Of a stretch of 64,000 bases of DNA, positions 12,516 to 24,157 are shown piece after piece (within the stretch, counting starts at the first letter, position 1; every line of letters begins with the position of its first letter). The notes under the pieces were generated by a model. The model searched no databases. It was not told where the DNA came from and saw only the letters and a program-made list of their open reading frames with translations. The translations under genes and the position numbers were made by a program. The DNA comes from Cucumis sativus (taxonomy: Eukaryota > Streptophyta > Magnoliopsida > Cucurbitales > Cucurbitaceae). The DNA lies in assembly GCF_000004075.3 (NCBI RefSeq), contig NC_026657.2, positions 23,902,408 through 23,966,407 of the forward strand, written 5' to 3'.

Positions 12516-13533
12516 ATGTTGTCCCGAGTAACGTAACTTAGCCCAAGAATGTTGGAAAAACTCTTAGCTTACCCTCAACATTTGGCAAGTAGATGGGATA
12601 TAAGATGCAGGTATTATAGTAATTACCCAGGAGGCCAAGATATGACAATGAAAACAAAGTTTCTAGTAGGCTTAAACTTTGATTATTAGATTGTTGTCAA
12701 TTGTCCATACTTTGGGGTTGGAATTAACCCCTTTTATAAGCTTACAAGGGTTAGGGTTTCCATAAAAATAGGTTGCAGTTGTTCTCTCATCAGCTTACAA
12801 CCAACTCTAATGATCAATTACTGGCACTTCGACAACTAATTTTGGTCTTCAACAACCACCTCCATACAACCAACTTGGATGATCAAATTTTGTCTCTATT
12901 TTTGTGCACACTCAACTCATGAGTTGTATGACTATTAAAAGCATGTTGTAGGATGGTTGATTATACATATAATTGTATTTGTCGCAATAGTTATATGTAA
13001 AACGAACTTGTATATGAAACGAGTGTTAAAGAATTTGGAAAAGTAGGCATGCAGTAGAAGGGTGGAAGAAGATGTAAAGAAAAATACAAAGAAAAGAGTG
13101 ATAGGAAGATGAGGAGGGGGTAATAGGAAGAAGAATATGATAGAAAAAATGGATGGAGAAAAAGTTGTGATTTTTGTTTGGTTTTCCATTTCATTTAACT
13201 ATATTTATGCAGAAAATTTAATTTGTAGTTGGTTAGTTTACTAACAAAACAAGAAATTGAAAGAAAGAAAAATTGAATATGAAGTGAGTGAACATATAAT
13301 AAAAATAACCCCTAATTAACACAAAATGGAAAAGAAAAAGTTGGGTTTGTGTTTGTGTGTTGAGCATAATGACAAGATTACCCCTGTTGAAATTCCTTCC
13401 TGGGGGGTTCTAAAAAATCCCCATCATATGTTCTCTTCACCGTTCCACATTTTTGCGTACCTAATTTATCTGACGCCTCCTTCTCCCAAACTCCCTTTCC
13501 GATCATCTCTCTCGCCCTAATTCCGACCACTTC
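12516..13533. other. Intergenic region and promoter/5' UTR of TRAP-beta
   Basis: No gene in the first part. The final 100 bases before 13534 are C/T-rich (CTCTCTCGCCC-type), as expected for a plant 5' UTR. Minus-strand open frames at 12935-13194 are hydrophobic low-complexity translations without domain support. Confidence 0.5.
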
Positions 13534-15700
13534 ATGGCCCCTCCTATGATCCATCTCCTCTTCGCTTTTCTCTTCCTCTCCTCAACCATCGCAACCTCCG
13601 ATGTTCCCTTCATTGTCGCCCACAAGAAGGCCTCCCTCACCCGCCTCAAATCCGGCGCCGAACGCGTCTCTGTCTCAATCGACATTTACAATCAGGGATC
13701 TTCGTATGTTCTCTTCCTTTCCTTTAATCTGATTTCTCTTTCCTTTTCTAGATTCACCTTGACTTTCTACTCTCTGCTCCCTCACTTGTAGATCGAATCC
13801 TTCTCTGTGCATGTCTGCTTTCATTCATTCTGTTTTGTTCTCGATCTATGATTTGATTTGTTCTTACGTTTTCTCGTACATCAATTTAAGGTTCAGGCGT
13901 CGCAAATCTTCTCAATTGTAGAAGAATACACATTTTCATCGATGTGAAATTTGGTGCGTTTGTCTTTTATGAATTGTGGTAAAAGTTCGTAACGTCTTTG
14001 GTTAGATCCTCAAGGCTATTATGAACTGGACTCAGGCGTACCTCTCCTAGCTGCATCAATAAATTCTGTATTTTTTTCTTTTTTTAAATGTAAATACCCA
14101 AAAAGGATTTACCGGGTCGTTTTATTTTGATGATTGCTGCATTGGCTGTCTTAATAGTTGATCAGCCATGATATTCATTGTCATTCCACCCTAGATCTTG
14201 TTTCACATTAAAATTCTGTTCACTACGTCTGCTATAGTGGCCATGCAACAGGAAGATATAAACTGCTTTTGAGTCAATTTTTCTCAAAAATTTACCCTTT
14301 GGTGTACATTGATGGGTGGAGGGTTATGTATGTGATTAAGTGCTAGCTGAATTTTAGAAATTTCTAAACCAAAGTTGAACATGTATCTATTTGACCTATG
14401 TGAAGCAAATACTGAGAAGGTTAGAAGAGCATTCATGACGCATGAGATGTTCTTTTGACACATTTCCTTGCTTCTTTTTAAGATAATTAAGAGGGTTTAT
14501 TAGGAACATTGAAAGGGAGGAGTTGTCTGACTTATACATCTTTTTCTTTTTTATTTATTGATCAGATTTACTATCCCTATCCTGTTACTTTCTTTGGCCT
14601 TTGCTTTGTATTGTCCATGAAACAAATTGCCATTCAAATTTGTCTTTTCAACTTTATAAATTATATATATATATCTTATTTCTTCATTTCTTTCGTTGCT
14701 TAGATTTTCTGTAGTTTCTTTATCTTATGTTATCTCTAACTAAAGAAGGGAATCCTTTTCATTTTCCTCCCTAACCCTGTTACTTTTGTATATTTTTATT
14801 TCTAAATTGCCTGGGTTATAATTTTTCTCCTCTTTTTTGTATTTTCACTTGTAATGATTACAGGACCGCATATGATGTAAGTCTGAATGATGCAAGCTGG
14901 CCAGGAGATATGTTTGATATTGTGAGTGGTGAGACCTCCAACTCGTGGGAAAGACTTGATGCGTAAGTGATTCCTTTTGTAATGTATTATTTCCTATATG
15001 CTATGGTTCCCTCCATTGGGTTTTTGTGCTTCTAACACGAATCTGCTGTTTGACAGTGGTGGCCATGTGTCTCATTCATTTGAATTGGAAGCAAAATCAA
15101 GAGGAATGTTTCATGGTTCACCTGCTGTTATCACATTCCGTGTCCCTACGAAGTCTGCTTTACAGGTCAAATGCAATATCCTTTCAATTACGATTATATT
15201 CTGGGTTACATAAGGTTGCAGACGTTTTACCATTCATCTTGATATCTGTAGGAGGCCTTATCAACCCCAATTCTACCTTTGGATGTCCTCGCTGACAGGC
15301 CACCAGAGAAGAAGTTTGAGTGGGTAAGTTTATCCCCATTCCTTGAATGACTTTTCCATTTCAAGCTTAATGATTTAAAGTCTTGTCAACTTGGTTAACT
15401 GGAGCAATCTTTTTGCCTTTGCATGGAATTTATCTCTCTGGGGGCGTTATTTCAACAGGTTAAGGTATGATTCATTCCATTCTCTCAATTCTTCCATAAA
15501 ACTCTTCAAGTTAATAAGCAAACAGAAGCATTTCTTTGTTGACTGACCATTTATTCACATAACTGTTGTTTTCCTTCCTGCAGAGACTGCTCGCAAAGTA
15601 CGGCTCTCTGATCTCAGTGGTCTCCATCATCGTTCTCTTCATCTATCTTGTGGCTAGCCCATCAAAATCTGCTGCAAAAGGAAGCAAGAAGAAGCGTTAA
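13534..15700 (+). CDS. Translocon-associated protein beta subunit (TRAP-beta / SSR2)
   Basis: Predicted exons are 13534-13703, 14864-14962, 15057-15165, 15252-15323, 15459-15464 and 15584-15700, giving 190 residues. TRAP-beta is an ER membrane protein of the translocon-associated complex that helps secretory proteins enter the ER. The model shows an N-terminal signal peptide of about 22 residues, then the family signature SDVPFIVAHKKASL, a beta-sandwich lumenal domain (KSGAERVSVSIDIYNQGSS, SWERLDAGG), one transmembrane helix (about SLISVVSIIVLFIYLVA), and a lysine-rich cytosolic tail ending GSKKKR. All junctions are GT-AG. The fifth exon is only 6 nt (GTTAAG, Val-Lys); without it two residues conserved in length in the Arabidopsis homologue would be missing between FEW and RLLAKYGS. 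I see no premature stop. Confidence 0.93.
15459..15464 (+). other. 6-nt microexon of the TRAP-beta gene
   Basis: The sequence reads ...TTCAACAG|GTTAAG|GTATGATTC. An acceptor and a donor flank exactly two codons (Val-Lys) in phase 0. The neighbouring exons end in TGG and begin with AGA, also in phase 0. Homologues have two residues (Ala-Lys in Arabidopsis, from memory) at this spot. Confidence 0.75.
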
Positions 15701-18252
15701 TTGAAGAGTGGGAAGAAGAAAAATAGGTATAACTGTGTGTTACCCAAAATTTGAGAGGATGATATGTTTGGCTGATGATAATATTTTGTTGGGTTAGGAA
15801 AGGTACAGAAACTTTTTGAGTTGATAGATTTTCTTTGACCCCTAATGAAGTAGAGCCGGAGGAAACAGAGTTTAATTATAGACATCCACGAGAGTCGGTT
15901 AAAAGTTAAAAACAAATGGTGCCAGTAGTTGAGTTGTTTGTTTTTCTTTTTCTTTTAAAAAGTTATATTTCGGATTTGTCCATCGTATTACTGAGTTGTT
16001 TCTTCTTTCTTAGCCATGAATCTCTTCTTCATTTTCTTTGCTTTTTGTGTTTGTTCTATATATAACCTCAAATGCCGAAATGATTTCAATTTGTGTTTGT
16101 AGGTTCATATGTATATTTTGGTTGCAAGGAACATAAATCTGACCATCCGTATGTTAAAGCTTTTCTATAAATTTGACCCATGCTATTTAAAACTTGTAAG
16201 GTCGTGTGATGAAATCTTAGGGAGTAGAGTAGGCTCAATAATTAAACAAAATTGATAATTATGCATAAAAACAAAAATGTGATAACATCTGCCTGAACTC
16301 TCTATTACAAATTGAGATGGGTTTATTATAGGAGGGATAGAGGGGTGACCATGGATTGAAATGTCGAACATTGGCGGATATTTTTACCGCTCACGAACTT
16401 TATAAAATCTATTTAGATTATTTATTAAATTTTTACTTTAATTATTAGTATTCATATTCGTATTGGTGGTTTAGATGGATTTTTACACTTTTTTTTTTAT
16501 TAATTTGCATTTCTCATTCTAACAATCATATCTTGAACTTTTTTAGTTCTTATGGTTGGAAAATATGAATAAACAATTTTAAATTTCAAAATCTTCATGG
16601 GGTTAATGGGAAGCTATGTTACTTTAATTGTTACCGTTGTTAGTTAGATGTTTAAATTGGTGGAAATTTTTTTAATATTTTATTGTAGTTTGTCTATTTT
16701 GTAAATTTTTGTTTATTTTCTTTCTTTTCATTTGTGATCAATCCATTCATTCAAAATATTGATAATGTTTGTTTTTTTAAAAAATTAAATAATATCAAAT
16801 TAATAATAAAATTCTCATATCATTTATCAAATTAATAATAAAATTATAAACAATTAAATTTGAGATCAATTAAAAGTTGACATTGTGTTCCAAATCAAAA
16901 GTTCAAGGTATAAATTAGCAAAGATTGATGATGTCATGAGTTTTCATCGTGGTCGGTAGATTGCTAAAATCAAATTGAGCCTAAGAATGTGTTTAATCCA
17001 AATCCAATTAGTTAGGGTCAAGCCAGGTCTACGGATCAATCATGTCCAAGCTCAAAAGATTCATAGGCCACATGAGGACTTGAGTTCTTTTCATTTGAGA
17101 GGTCAGAAAATTTTGCACTTCAGACACCTTAGAGAGAACTCTCCTAACAATAAGAAGATGTCCTGACTTCTAATATCTGAACACTTATTGAAGATATAAA
17201 CATTCTTTCAATACCTCGATTCAAAAACATCATTTGCTTCACTTCCTCAAATCAAGTGTATGTATTCAACTAGAGAGAATCATACAATCAAGTACTAGCG
17301 TTTGAATTGCATCCACATCAAATCTACATCAAACAAATTCAATTCCACGAAATACGTTTATCTAGAAACCTTGTGCAAACAAAAAAAACAATAATTTTAT
17401 AACTTTTATATTAGATAGAAAGTTAAAAATTATTGTAAAAATAACTTTATTATATTATTAAAAATATATATATAAAGTAAAAAAATAAAAAAAATACTTG
17501 TTTTTATTTTTTATCTTAGAAAAAAAAAAGAACAACTACAAATATAGCAATTAGAATTAAAATATTAGCATATATAGCAACATTTTAAAAAATGGTAAAT
17601 AGAACAAAGTTTATCAATGATAGACTTCTATTGTTTTAGACTCTCATATCGTCGGTGATCTATTATCGATACACTTTGTTATATTTGATCTTTTTAAAAT
17701 GTTGTTGTTACTTCATTCTTATCACTAAGATTTTCGTTCGTTTTAACTACCCAAAACAAAAATAACAATTATTAAACAAGTTTATTTTTAGTTTTTAAAA
17801 ACAAAAAACCAAAATCAAATACCTAATATGTCATTGGATTTCTTGTTTTTAAAAAATAGAAAAATCAATTACATTAGCTGAACATGTGTAGTTTTTGTTT
17901 TTTCAAACATAAAATCAAGTATTGAAAGTATAAAAGCTAAATGGTTATCAAACAAGACCTAAAACAAAAAATTCATGTCTATTTGATCCCTAAACATTGA
18001 AATGTATAAATTATAGATCTCTACACATTGCATGCTTTTGTCCAATAGGTTCCTGAAATTTAAAAAGTATTTAAAAATTATAAAGAGTTTATACTATATT
18101 TGACTTCGTAATGGTTGGTTGTTTTTATAACTTCGTTACTTGAAGAAACAAATATTTCACTAGGATAGGTGTTTTGGCTAAACTTAATCTTTAGTGAGTT
18201 GTGAACTATTGTCTATAAGGGCAATCCTTTGATCAATATGAGGGAGAGTGGT
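15701..18252. other. TRAP-beta 3' UTR and AT-rich intergenic region
   Basis: The 3' UTR occupies the first 200-400 bases. No gene follows. At 16795-16850 there is a short direct repeat of 'ATCAAATTAATAATAAAATT'. At 17560-17720 lies a copy of a dispersed TGATAGACTTCTATT-containing repeat also present near 55260-55500. The last bases before 18253 (TGAGGGAGAGTGGT) look like a polypurine tract ahead of the LTR that follows, so a short stretch upstream is probably retrotransposon internal DNA. Confidence 0.5.
17560..17720. repeat. Dispersed repeat with 'TGATAGACTTCTAT' core
   Basis: It contains 'TATAGCAACATTTTAAAAAAT', 'ATCAATGATAGACTTCTATT' and 'TTTGTTATATTTG'. The region near 55260-55500 carries the same words in the opposite order (rough inverse orientation). 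It encodes nothing. Confidence 0.6.
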
Positions 18253-19800
18253 TGATAACTTGTAGAAATACAAGTTATATTGTAGTCTTTTAAGTAGAAT
18301 AACGAAGTCTTAACGCATGAAAATGAGAAAAACATGCAGTAAAATAGATAAAATAACTTGGTTGCGCGTTATGAAATATGGAAGAGCTTTTTATGTCTGT
18401 TTATTGCGTTTTTCATGTCTTTAAGGGAAAAAGAGAAGAGTAGCCAGGTGACAAAAATGTTAGGCGAGGAGACACGCTCTACCAAATGACCAGAAGAATG
18501 AAGCTAGGAGATACACATTGTTAGAAGACAAAAAATGGATGGCGCTAATGTCAGAAGAGACGAAAAAGGCATCTGCAACGTAGAGTAGCTTTATCATAGA
18601 ATTAATGAAGTACAAACGATGTTAATTCTTGTCAATCTTTGCCTATAAATAGATGCTACATCTTCAAAGAGAACGGTGTGAAAATCCATAGGAGAGCAAG
18701 CTCTTTCAACCTCCATTCCCTTTCTTTGCTTTAGGTGAGATCAACTTAAAATGGAGATGAGAGAGTTCCCCTTCTGCTTTCTCTTAGTGTATAGGCAAAA
18801 ATCAAAGTCAATGAGTATCAGCAGTCATACTCAGCCACTCGCCTTATTTCCTTGTAATATTTCATTTGCAATTTTCTTTTTTGTATTTGTAATGTAAACT
18901 TCATGGTTGGCAGGCTTAAAGCCTTAGTTATGAATATTTCTACTTCCATTCCTCCATTTTCTTATCTCTCAAATTCAGTTATGTCTAAGTAAGAATGTGT
19001 AAATAATGTAAAGAGTGGTTAATGCTAAGGAATCTAGATGTCTGCGTTATTTATCTTATTCAGTTAAATGTAGCCATTAATGTTTTGTCTTACTCGAGAG
19101 AAAAGATAAATTGCTAATTGTTGTCACTTGACGCGTGATAACTTGGATATAGATAAACATGCTGCGAATGGGTTATAGCGATGCAATTATGTCGTTGAGC
19201 TTATCCTTAGCATACATATCAGAAATGCTAATGTATGTGGTAAAGACACGAAGAGGTTGGTCGCCCTGATATAGGATGAGTTGCATATAATTAATTTAGA
19301 AAGATTAAATACAAATCATCTCTTAACTTTAAGTATTTGGATTCCAAAAGACAAGCAAGTTTGGCGAATGCACCAAGACGTTGTTTGCCTTAAATTTGAA
19401 GTTAACTAATGCTCTATGTCGCCTTGACACATGAGTTACCTTTGCTCTACACTTAATTAGTTAGAGATTCCTGCATTTCATCGTCGAGTGCATGAGTTTA
19501 TATTTCATTTCATTCCACCACCATTTTCAACTAGTTGCTCTATCGCACTTAATGTAAATATATAAGGTAAAATTATATGAATTGTGCATATTAATTTATA
19601 TTGTATAGATACCACATGATTTTAGAATGCAAGATTGTCCTAGTAGGATCATTAATTAATTCTCTATGTTCGACCCTAACTTACCTAGAAAACTCCTCTA
19701 TTCGCTTACACTTAGACAAGAGAATGAAAATTTGTACTCAAAATGATGAATTAATGAAGTTGGCAATGCATAGGTAGGATTGTGTTCCTTTAGTCATATA
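18253..19800 (+). mobile_element. LTR (probably a 3' or solo LTR) of the TGATAACTTG family; right end approximate
   Basis: It starts TGATAACTTG right after a polypurine-like GAGGGAGAGTGG, which suggests a 3' LTR. The first bases form an 8-bp stem with a GAAA loop (18257-18276). It shares this start and several inner blocks with the minus-strand LTR at 12515. Near 19660-19730 it has 'TATGTTCGACCCTA' and 'CTTACACTTAGACAAG', mirrored near 8400-8450. No coding sequence is seen. The right end was not fixed and the full element is absent. Confidence 0.6.
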
Positions 19801-21118
19801 TATACTTAGAGCCTAACATAACATATTCACAAATTGATGTTGTAGTTATAGAACAAGGAAGTGGTCTATCTAGCCAACGAAATAAGCCTACCATTTTTTG
19901 GATTTATTCGAGTAAGGAGTGGGGAACACAACTACACATGATGTAATTCACTTCTTCTCGTCTTTAGAGAAAATATATCAATTGCTCCCTTAATGGCTGA
20001 TTCTGAGTCTTGAACAATGGAGATTCTCATTAGCCTACAAGAGGTTAGTTTATTATTAGACTTTTTGTTCGTTAAATGGATCATCAGTACTTAAAAAGTT
20101 AGATGTAACTACATGGGTAAAAAAATAATTTGAGTCAGCTATAGTTATGAGTTTCTAATCGTAGATTCATAAGATTTCCTTGTTAGCTTAGAAGAGATAG
20201 AAACATTGAATAACAATTTGGAAATTACTATTTTGGTCTTTGTATCTTGTTCAATGTATTTTGGTCCCTAAACTTTTAAAAGCGCGTGTTTTGGTCCCTG
20301 AACTTTTGAAAAAAACTTACTTTGTTCTTTGCTGTTACAACTATGTTAACTATTTAACAAAATAATGATGTGACTTCTATATTATTTGGATGATTTGGCT
20401 CTGTCACCACGTGCTCGAGATGATTGAAGCAGTCGACATCCTTAAAAAGGTTGTTTCTAAAAACAAAAAAAAAAGAGTCATACTAATCTTTTTACGATGT
20501 GATTAGACATTGAAATAAAGTAAACTACTTTTAAATAAAATAATAAAAAATGGTATGCAAAAACTAGAATTTAGTTCGAGAACAATTTTTAATAAAATAA
20601 TAAAAAAATGGTCCGCAAAAACTAGAAATTTAGTTCGATAGTTGTTTATGTACGAGGAAGTGTTAGCACTCCACAAAATTCATTTAGAAAAGGGTGACCA
20701 AGTTTCAAATGTTAGGACATGCCCTGTGGAGGTTATTTATATCATGGTTTTCTCCTCCTCCATTAAACTTAATTAGTTGATCCCTACTACCAACCAGCAC
20801 AAAGGCTTTCCACCATAGGTCCAATCTTTGTATGTGTGAAAAAGATGAAGAGCTAAATTTGTAATTTAAATAGTTATAGGTGGGGTGAGTGGTGCATTTG
20901 AGGAATATTTGGAACCAATATGCAATTATTTAAGAAAACATGATTGGACATGTAATGTAAATATCTAAATTAAAATAAATGCTTACAACTAGAACTTGTG
21001 AGAAGGGGAAATACCCCATTACCCACCACCTTAAGCAATTCTGCTATCGTTTTCATCTTCTTTCTTCTTTCTTCTTCCTCACATCTCCAAATTTCTCCAT
21101 TTCCATTCCCAAAGAATT
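19801..21118. other. Intergenic region before the CYSTM gene
   Basis: No gene. Around 20240-20330 is the common plant dispersed repeat containing 'TTTTGGTCCCTGAACTTTT'. 20530-20640 holds two imperfect copies of an 'AATAAAATAATAAAAAATGG ... GCAAAAACTAGAA ... TTTAGTTCGA' block, about 55 bp apart. The last 100 bases are probably the 5' UTR of the next gene. Confidence 0.5.
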
Positions 21119-23013
21119 ATGAGTTACCCTTACGGCTACAACCATCCTCCGCCCGAAACCTACCCTCCTCCTGGTCAGATCTCCTTCTTTTCTATTTCTC
21201 TCTTCTTCTTTTGATTTTTCACTCCATCTCATTCTTTTCTTTCTTTTCTTCTATAGGGTACCCTCCACCGCAGCCTGGATATCCCGGCTATCAGCCACAC
21301 CCGCCGCCACCGCCGCATCAAGGCTATCAAGGCTATTTCTATGATGGGTATCAGCCATCGGCCCCCCCTCCCCCTCCTCCTCCACCGCCTTGTCATCATC
21401 AGCACTATCACTACGATGATCGAAATGATTGTTCCTCCTTCCTTCATGGATGGTACCCTTTCCCCTCTAATTTCTTCAATTACTATTTGGACTATCATTT
21501 TCTTGATCCCATTTTCATTTGTTTGTTTCACTTTCTGAAATGTGATCTTGTTCATGCATTCATTTTCTGTGCTCTGGGAATTCATTGGATTTGTGAAATT
21601 AATGTTTTCTGATTTTCTTGGGATTTCGAAACTGGCAATTCAATTTTCCTTTTTTTGATCTTCTTTCAATTTGATACCCATCCTTTCTCTTACAATGGAA
21701 TATATATGTTCAGTGAAGGCCGACACAATGTGGCTGTCCCTTGGTAATTTTCCAATTCATGTTTGAACTACATTTTTTTAATTTCTTTCTCATACATCCA
21801 ATTATGTAGGATCATAAGCGACATTATTGTTCCATCCCTCTTGAACAATGCCTTCTTGCAATAGGCTTTTGTGCTGAGGAGTTATTTAAACCCCCATTTG
21901 ATATCCATTTAGTTTTTCGGTTTTCGAAAATTTTGCTGGTTTTATTACAAGTTCTTTACAATAATGTTCCTTCCTTGGGAAACATTTGTGTTCTTAACTA
22001 CTTTTTCAGTTTTCAAAACTTTGGCTTCAATTTTGAAAACATTTGTAAAGAGTAGAAAAAGAAAACCAAGGAAATCCATTGCTTAAAGTGGTATTTATAA
22101 GCTTAACTTTCATAAAGCGAAAAGAAAATTATCAAATGGGGTCTAACAATTTCAATTTGTTTGGATGCATTCTATCTAAGGACATTACAGAATGGAAGTG
22201 GCTATCCTGAACCAATCAAAATCATCTTTGTTCTTGTATAGTGAACTAAGCAGTATTTTTCTTAGTTTAGTCAGCAATAGGGAAAAGAAAACTGGTCGTG
22301 TAATGTTTGATATGGGTGCACAGAGCATCTGATGCTTCTCCTTTTATGCTACTTTGTGATCCAATCCTTTCTTCCTCTTTTTATGTTTTGTAGCTTTGAT
22401 AAAACTATTGAATTGGACTATCTGTTTGTCAAGTTATTGATGGGACTTTAACATTCTGATTTTTGCTAATGTGGGTCCATTATCTTTAATACTGTCCCCC
22501 TTGTAATTTGGAAATCAATTTTGCTTGTTCCTTATCTTAATACCCATGTTTATAGGCGTTTTAATGTTCTTGTTGTGCATGAGATAGCTCAAGAAGCCCA
22601 CTCATTCGGGCGTGTTTTATTGGCTTGCTCCCTTTCCTTGTTGAGTGGAGTACTTGTGTAGAACTTCGAGGCTTCCTTTTTTGGGTTCTTGTGGTTTAAT
22701 GCTTGTTTCTTTTCCAAAAATAAAGAAAAGAACATTTAACAAGTTTTCTTTCTTCTAACGGATAATGTTTTAGTAATTACAGATGCTTGTGCTTTTCCTT
22801 GATCAAACTGAGAAATAATGTCTAAGAATTGTGAAATAAGTTCCATTCAGTAAAGTTTTCTTTCTTATTTCTTTGTTCTTGGTTCCTTATTAGCGAGTGT
22901 CCAGTGACTGGCTTTTGATTATAAGTAACAATAAACTTATTGTTCTCTTGTGCAGCTTAGCTACACTTTGTTGTTGTTGTATATTGGAGGAGTGCTTGGC
23001 CTGCTTCCGATAG
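21119..23013 (+). CDS. Proline/tyrosine/glycine-rich CYSTM-domain protein
   Basis: Exons are 21119-21173, 21257-21452 and 22956-23013, giving 102 residues. The N-terminal part is rich in Pro, Tyr and Gly (repeats of the type YPPP, PGYPGYQP and runs of proline), followed by a His/Tyr/Asp-rich segment (CHHQHYHYDD). The third exon encodes the cysteine-rich C-terminus LATLCCCCILEECLACF, the hallmark of the CYSTM (cysteine-rich transmembrane) module. Such short tail-anchored proteins sit at the plasma membrane and are linked to stress and metal responses in plants; that role is family knowledge. The first intron is 83 bp and the second about 1.5 kb. The reading frame continues past the second donor if that intron is retained, which would give a different hydrophobic C-terminus without the cysteines. 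Confidence 0.88.
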
Positions 23014-24157
23014 ACGATTGCAAAATAGTGTTTCTTCTTCAGTCGGTTCAGCCATGCTGTGTTCATGTCTTCTATTGTGCTGTGTTCATGTCTTCTATTA
23101 TGAATCGTCGCATCACTTGAAACAAGATTTGTAGTTTCTGGTTTGTGTGATTGCAAACTATATCTGTATTGTTTGATATCTAAATGTTCTTATTTACTTT
23201 TATACATACCTAAACAAATAGTAGATAATACTATTATAGACTTGGAATCCCTATTGTTGTCATCCATATCAATTTCTTTAAGATTTTGATGCATGGTTTC
23301 TGTGGAGCCTTGATACAGAAAGCAGAATATGCTATTTAGAACTTGGTTTGATCCTTCATTTGGTATCCAAACATTTTAATTTTCTGAGTGGCCAACTGAT
23401 GCTGGCCCCACTTTCCTTTTGTAAAGTGGTTTTTCTTTCATTCATTTTTTTTTAAATAACTTTGACCTTATGATCATGAAGCTAAAACATCTGAATAACT
23501 TTCTTTCCAGAAGAGGTTGAAAATACGAGCAATAAATATAATAATCACAATCAAGCACCTTTTAGTTTTGGAAGCAACAAATGAGAGTCCATTACCTTTT
23601 TTTTCCCATCTCTAGAGAAAGCGAGGAAACAAGGAGTTCCATATAATTGTTGAAAATAAAACAATTGAGATTCCATCTTATATATTAGTACACGTTTAGG
23701 TTAATTAGTTTAATGCCGAAGACAATCTTCCCAAATCGTTCCAACCTCTATACTTGTTGAATTCGTACACAAAACTTTTGATCATTAGACGATTAGGGTA
23801 GGTTTCTCAATCAAACCAACCTCAACCATAGACCAAACAGTTTAACACTCTTCCAAATTTCTCAATCTACCAACTTCTCGATTTTTTTGTTCGGTCTATC
23901 GAAAGGAAGGGAGAGCAAAGTCATGCAAATGAGTAGAAAAAATCCAAAGAGCAATTGAGAAATGAGAAAACTAGAATTGCAAAGTCTGTCTATAACATCA
24001 ATGCAGATAACAAATTGAAAAACTCCCAATAATTACAATAAACACCAATACACTAAACTCACATAGCTAAATAAAAATCCCACTGGTCAGTTTGCCTAAC
24101 AAAGAAAAAAAAGGTACAAAGTAAAATTCAAAAGCCTTGATGGAAAGAAGTATCAAT
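23014..24157. other. Region between two convergent genes
   Basis: It contains the 3' UTRs of the CYSTM gene (left) and the auxin receptor gene (right, minus strand). A short tandem block 'GTGTTCATGTCTTCTATT' occurs twice at about 23060-23100. No further gene is seen. Confidence 0.5.

Noticed and set aside
12935..13194. Small hydrophobic minus-strand genes
   Set aside because: Two frames are open over the same AG-rich stretch, neither with a domain; they overlap the TRAP-beta promoter.
20998..21612. A 204-residue single-exon protein
   Set aside because: It reads through the 5' UTR and both introns of the CYSTM gene. The spliced model from 21119 with the CCCC-containing last exon fits a known family.
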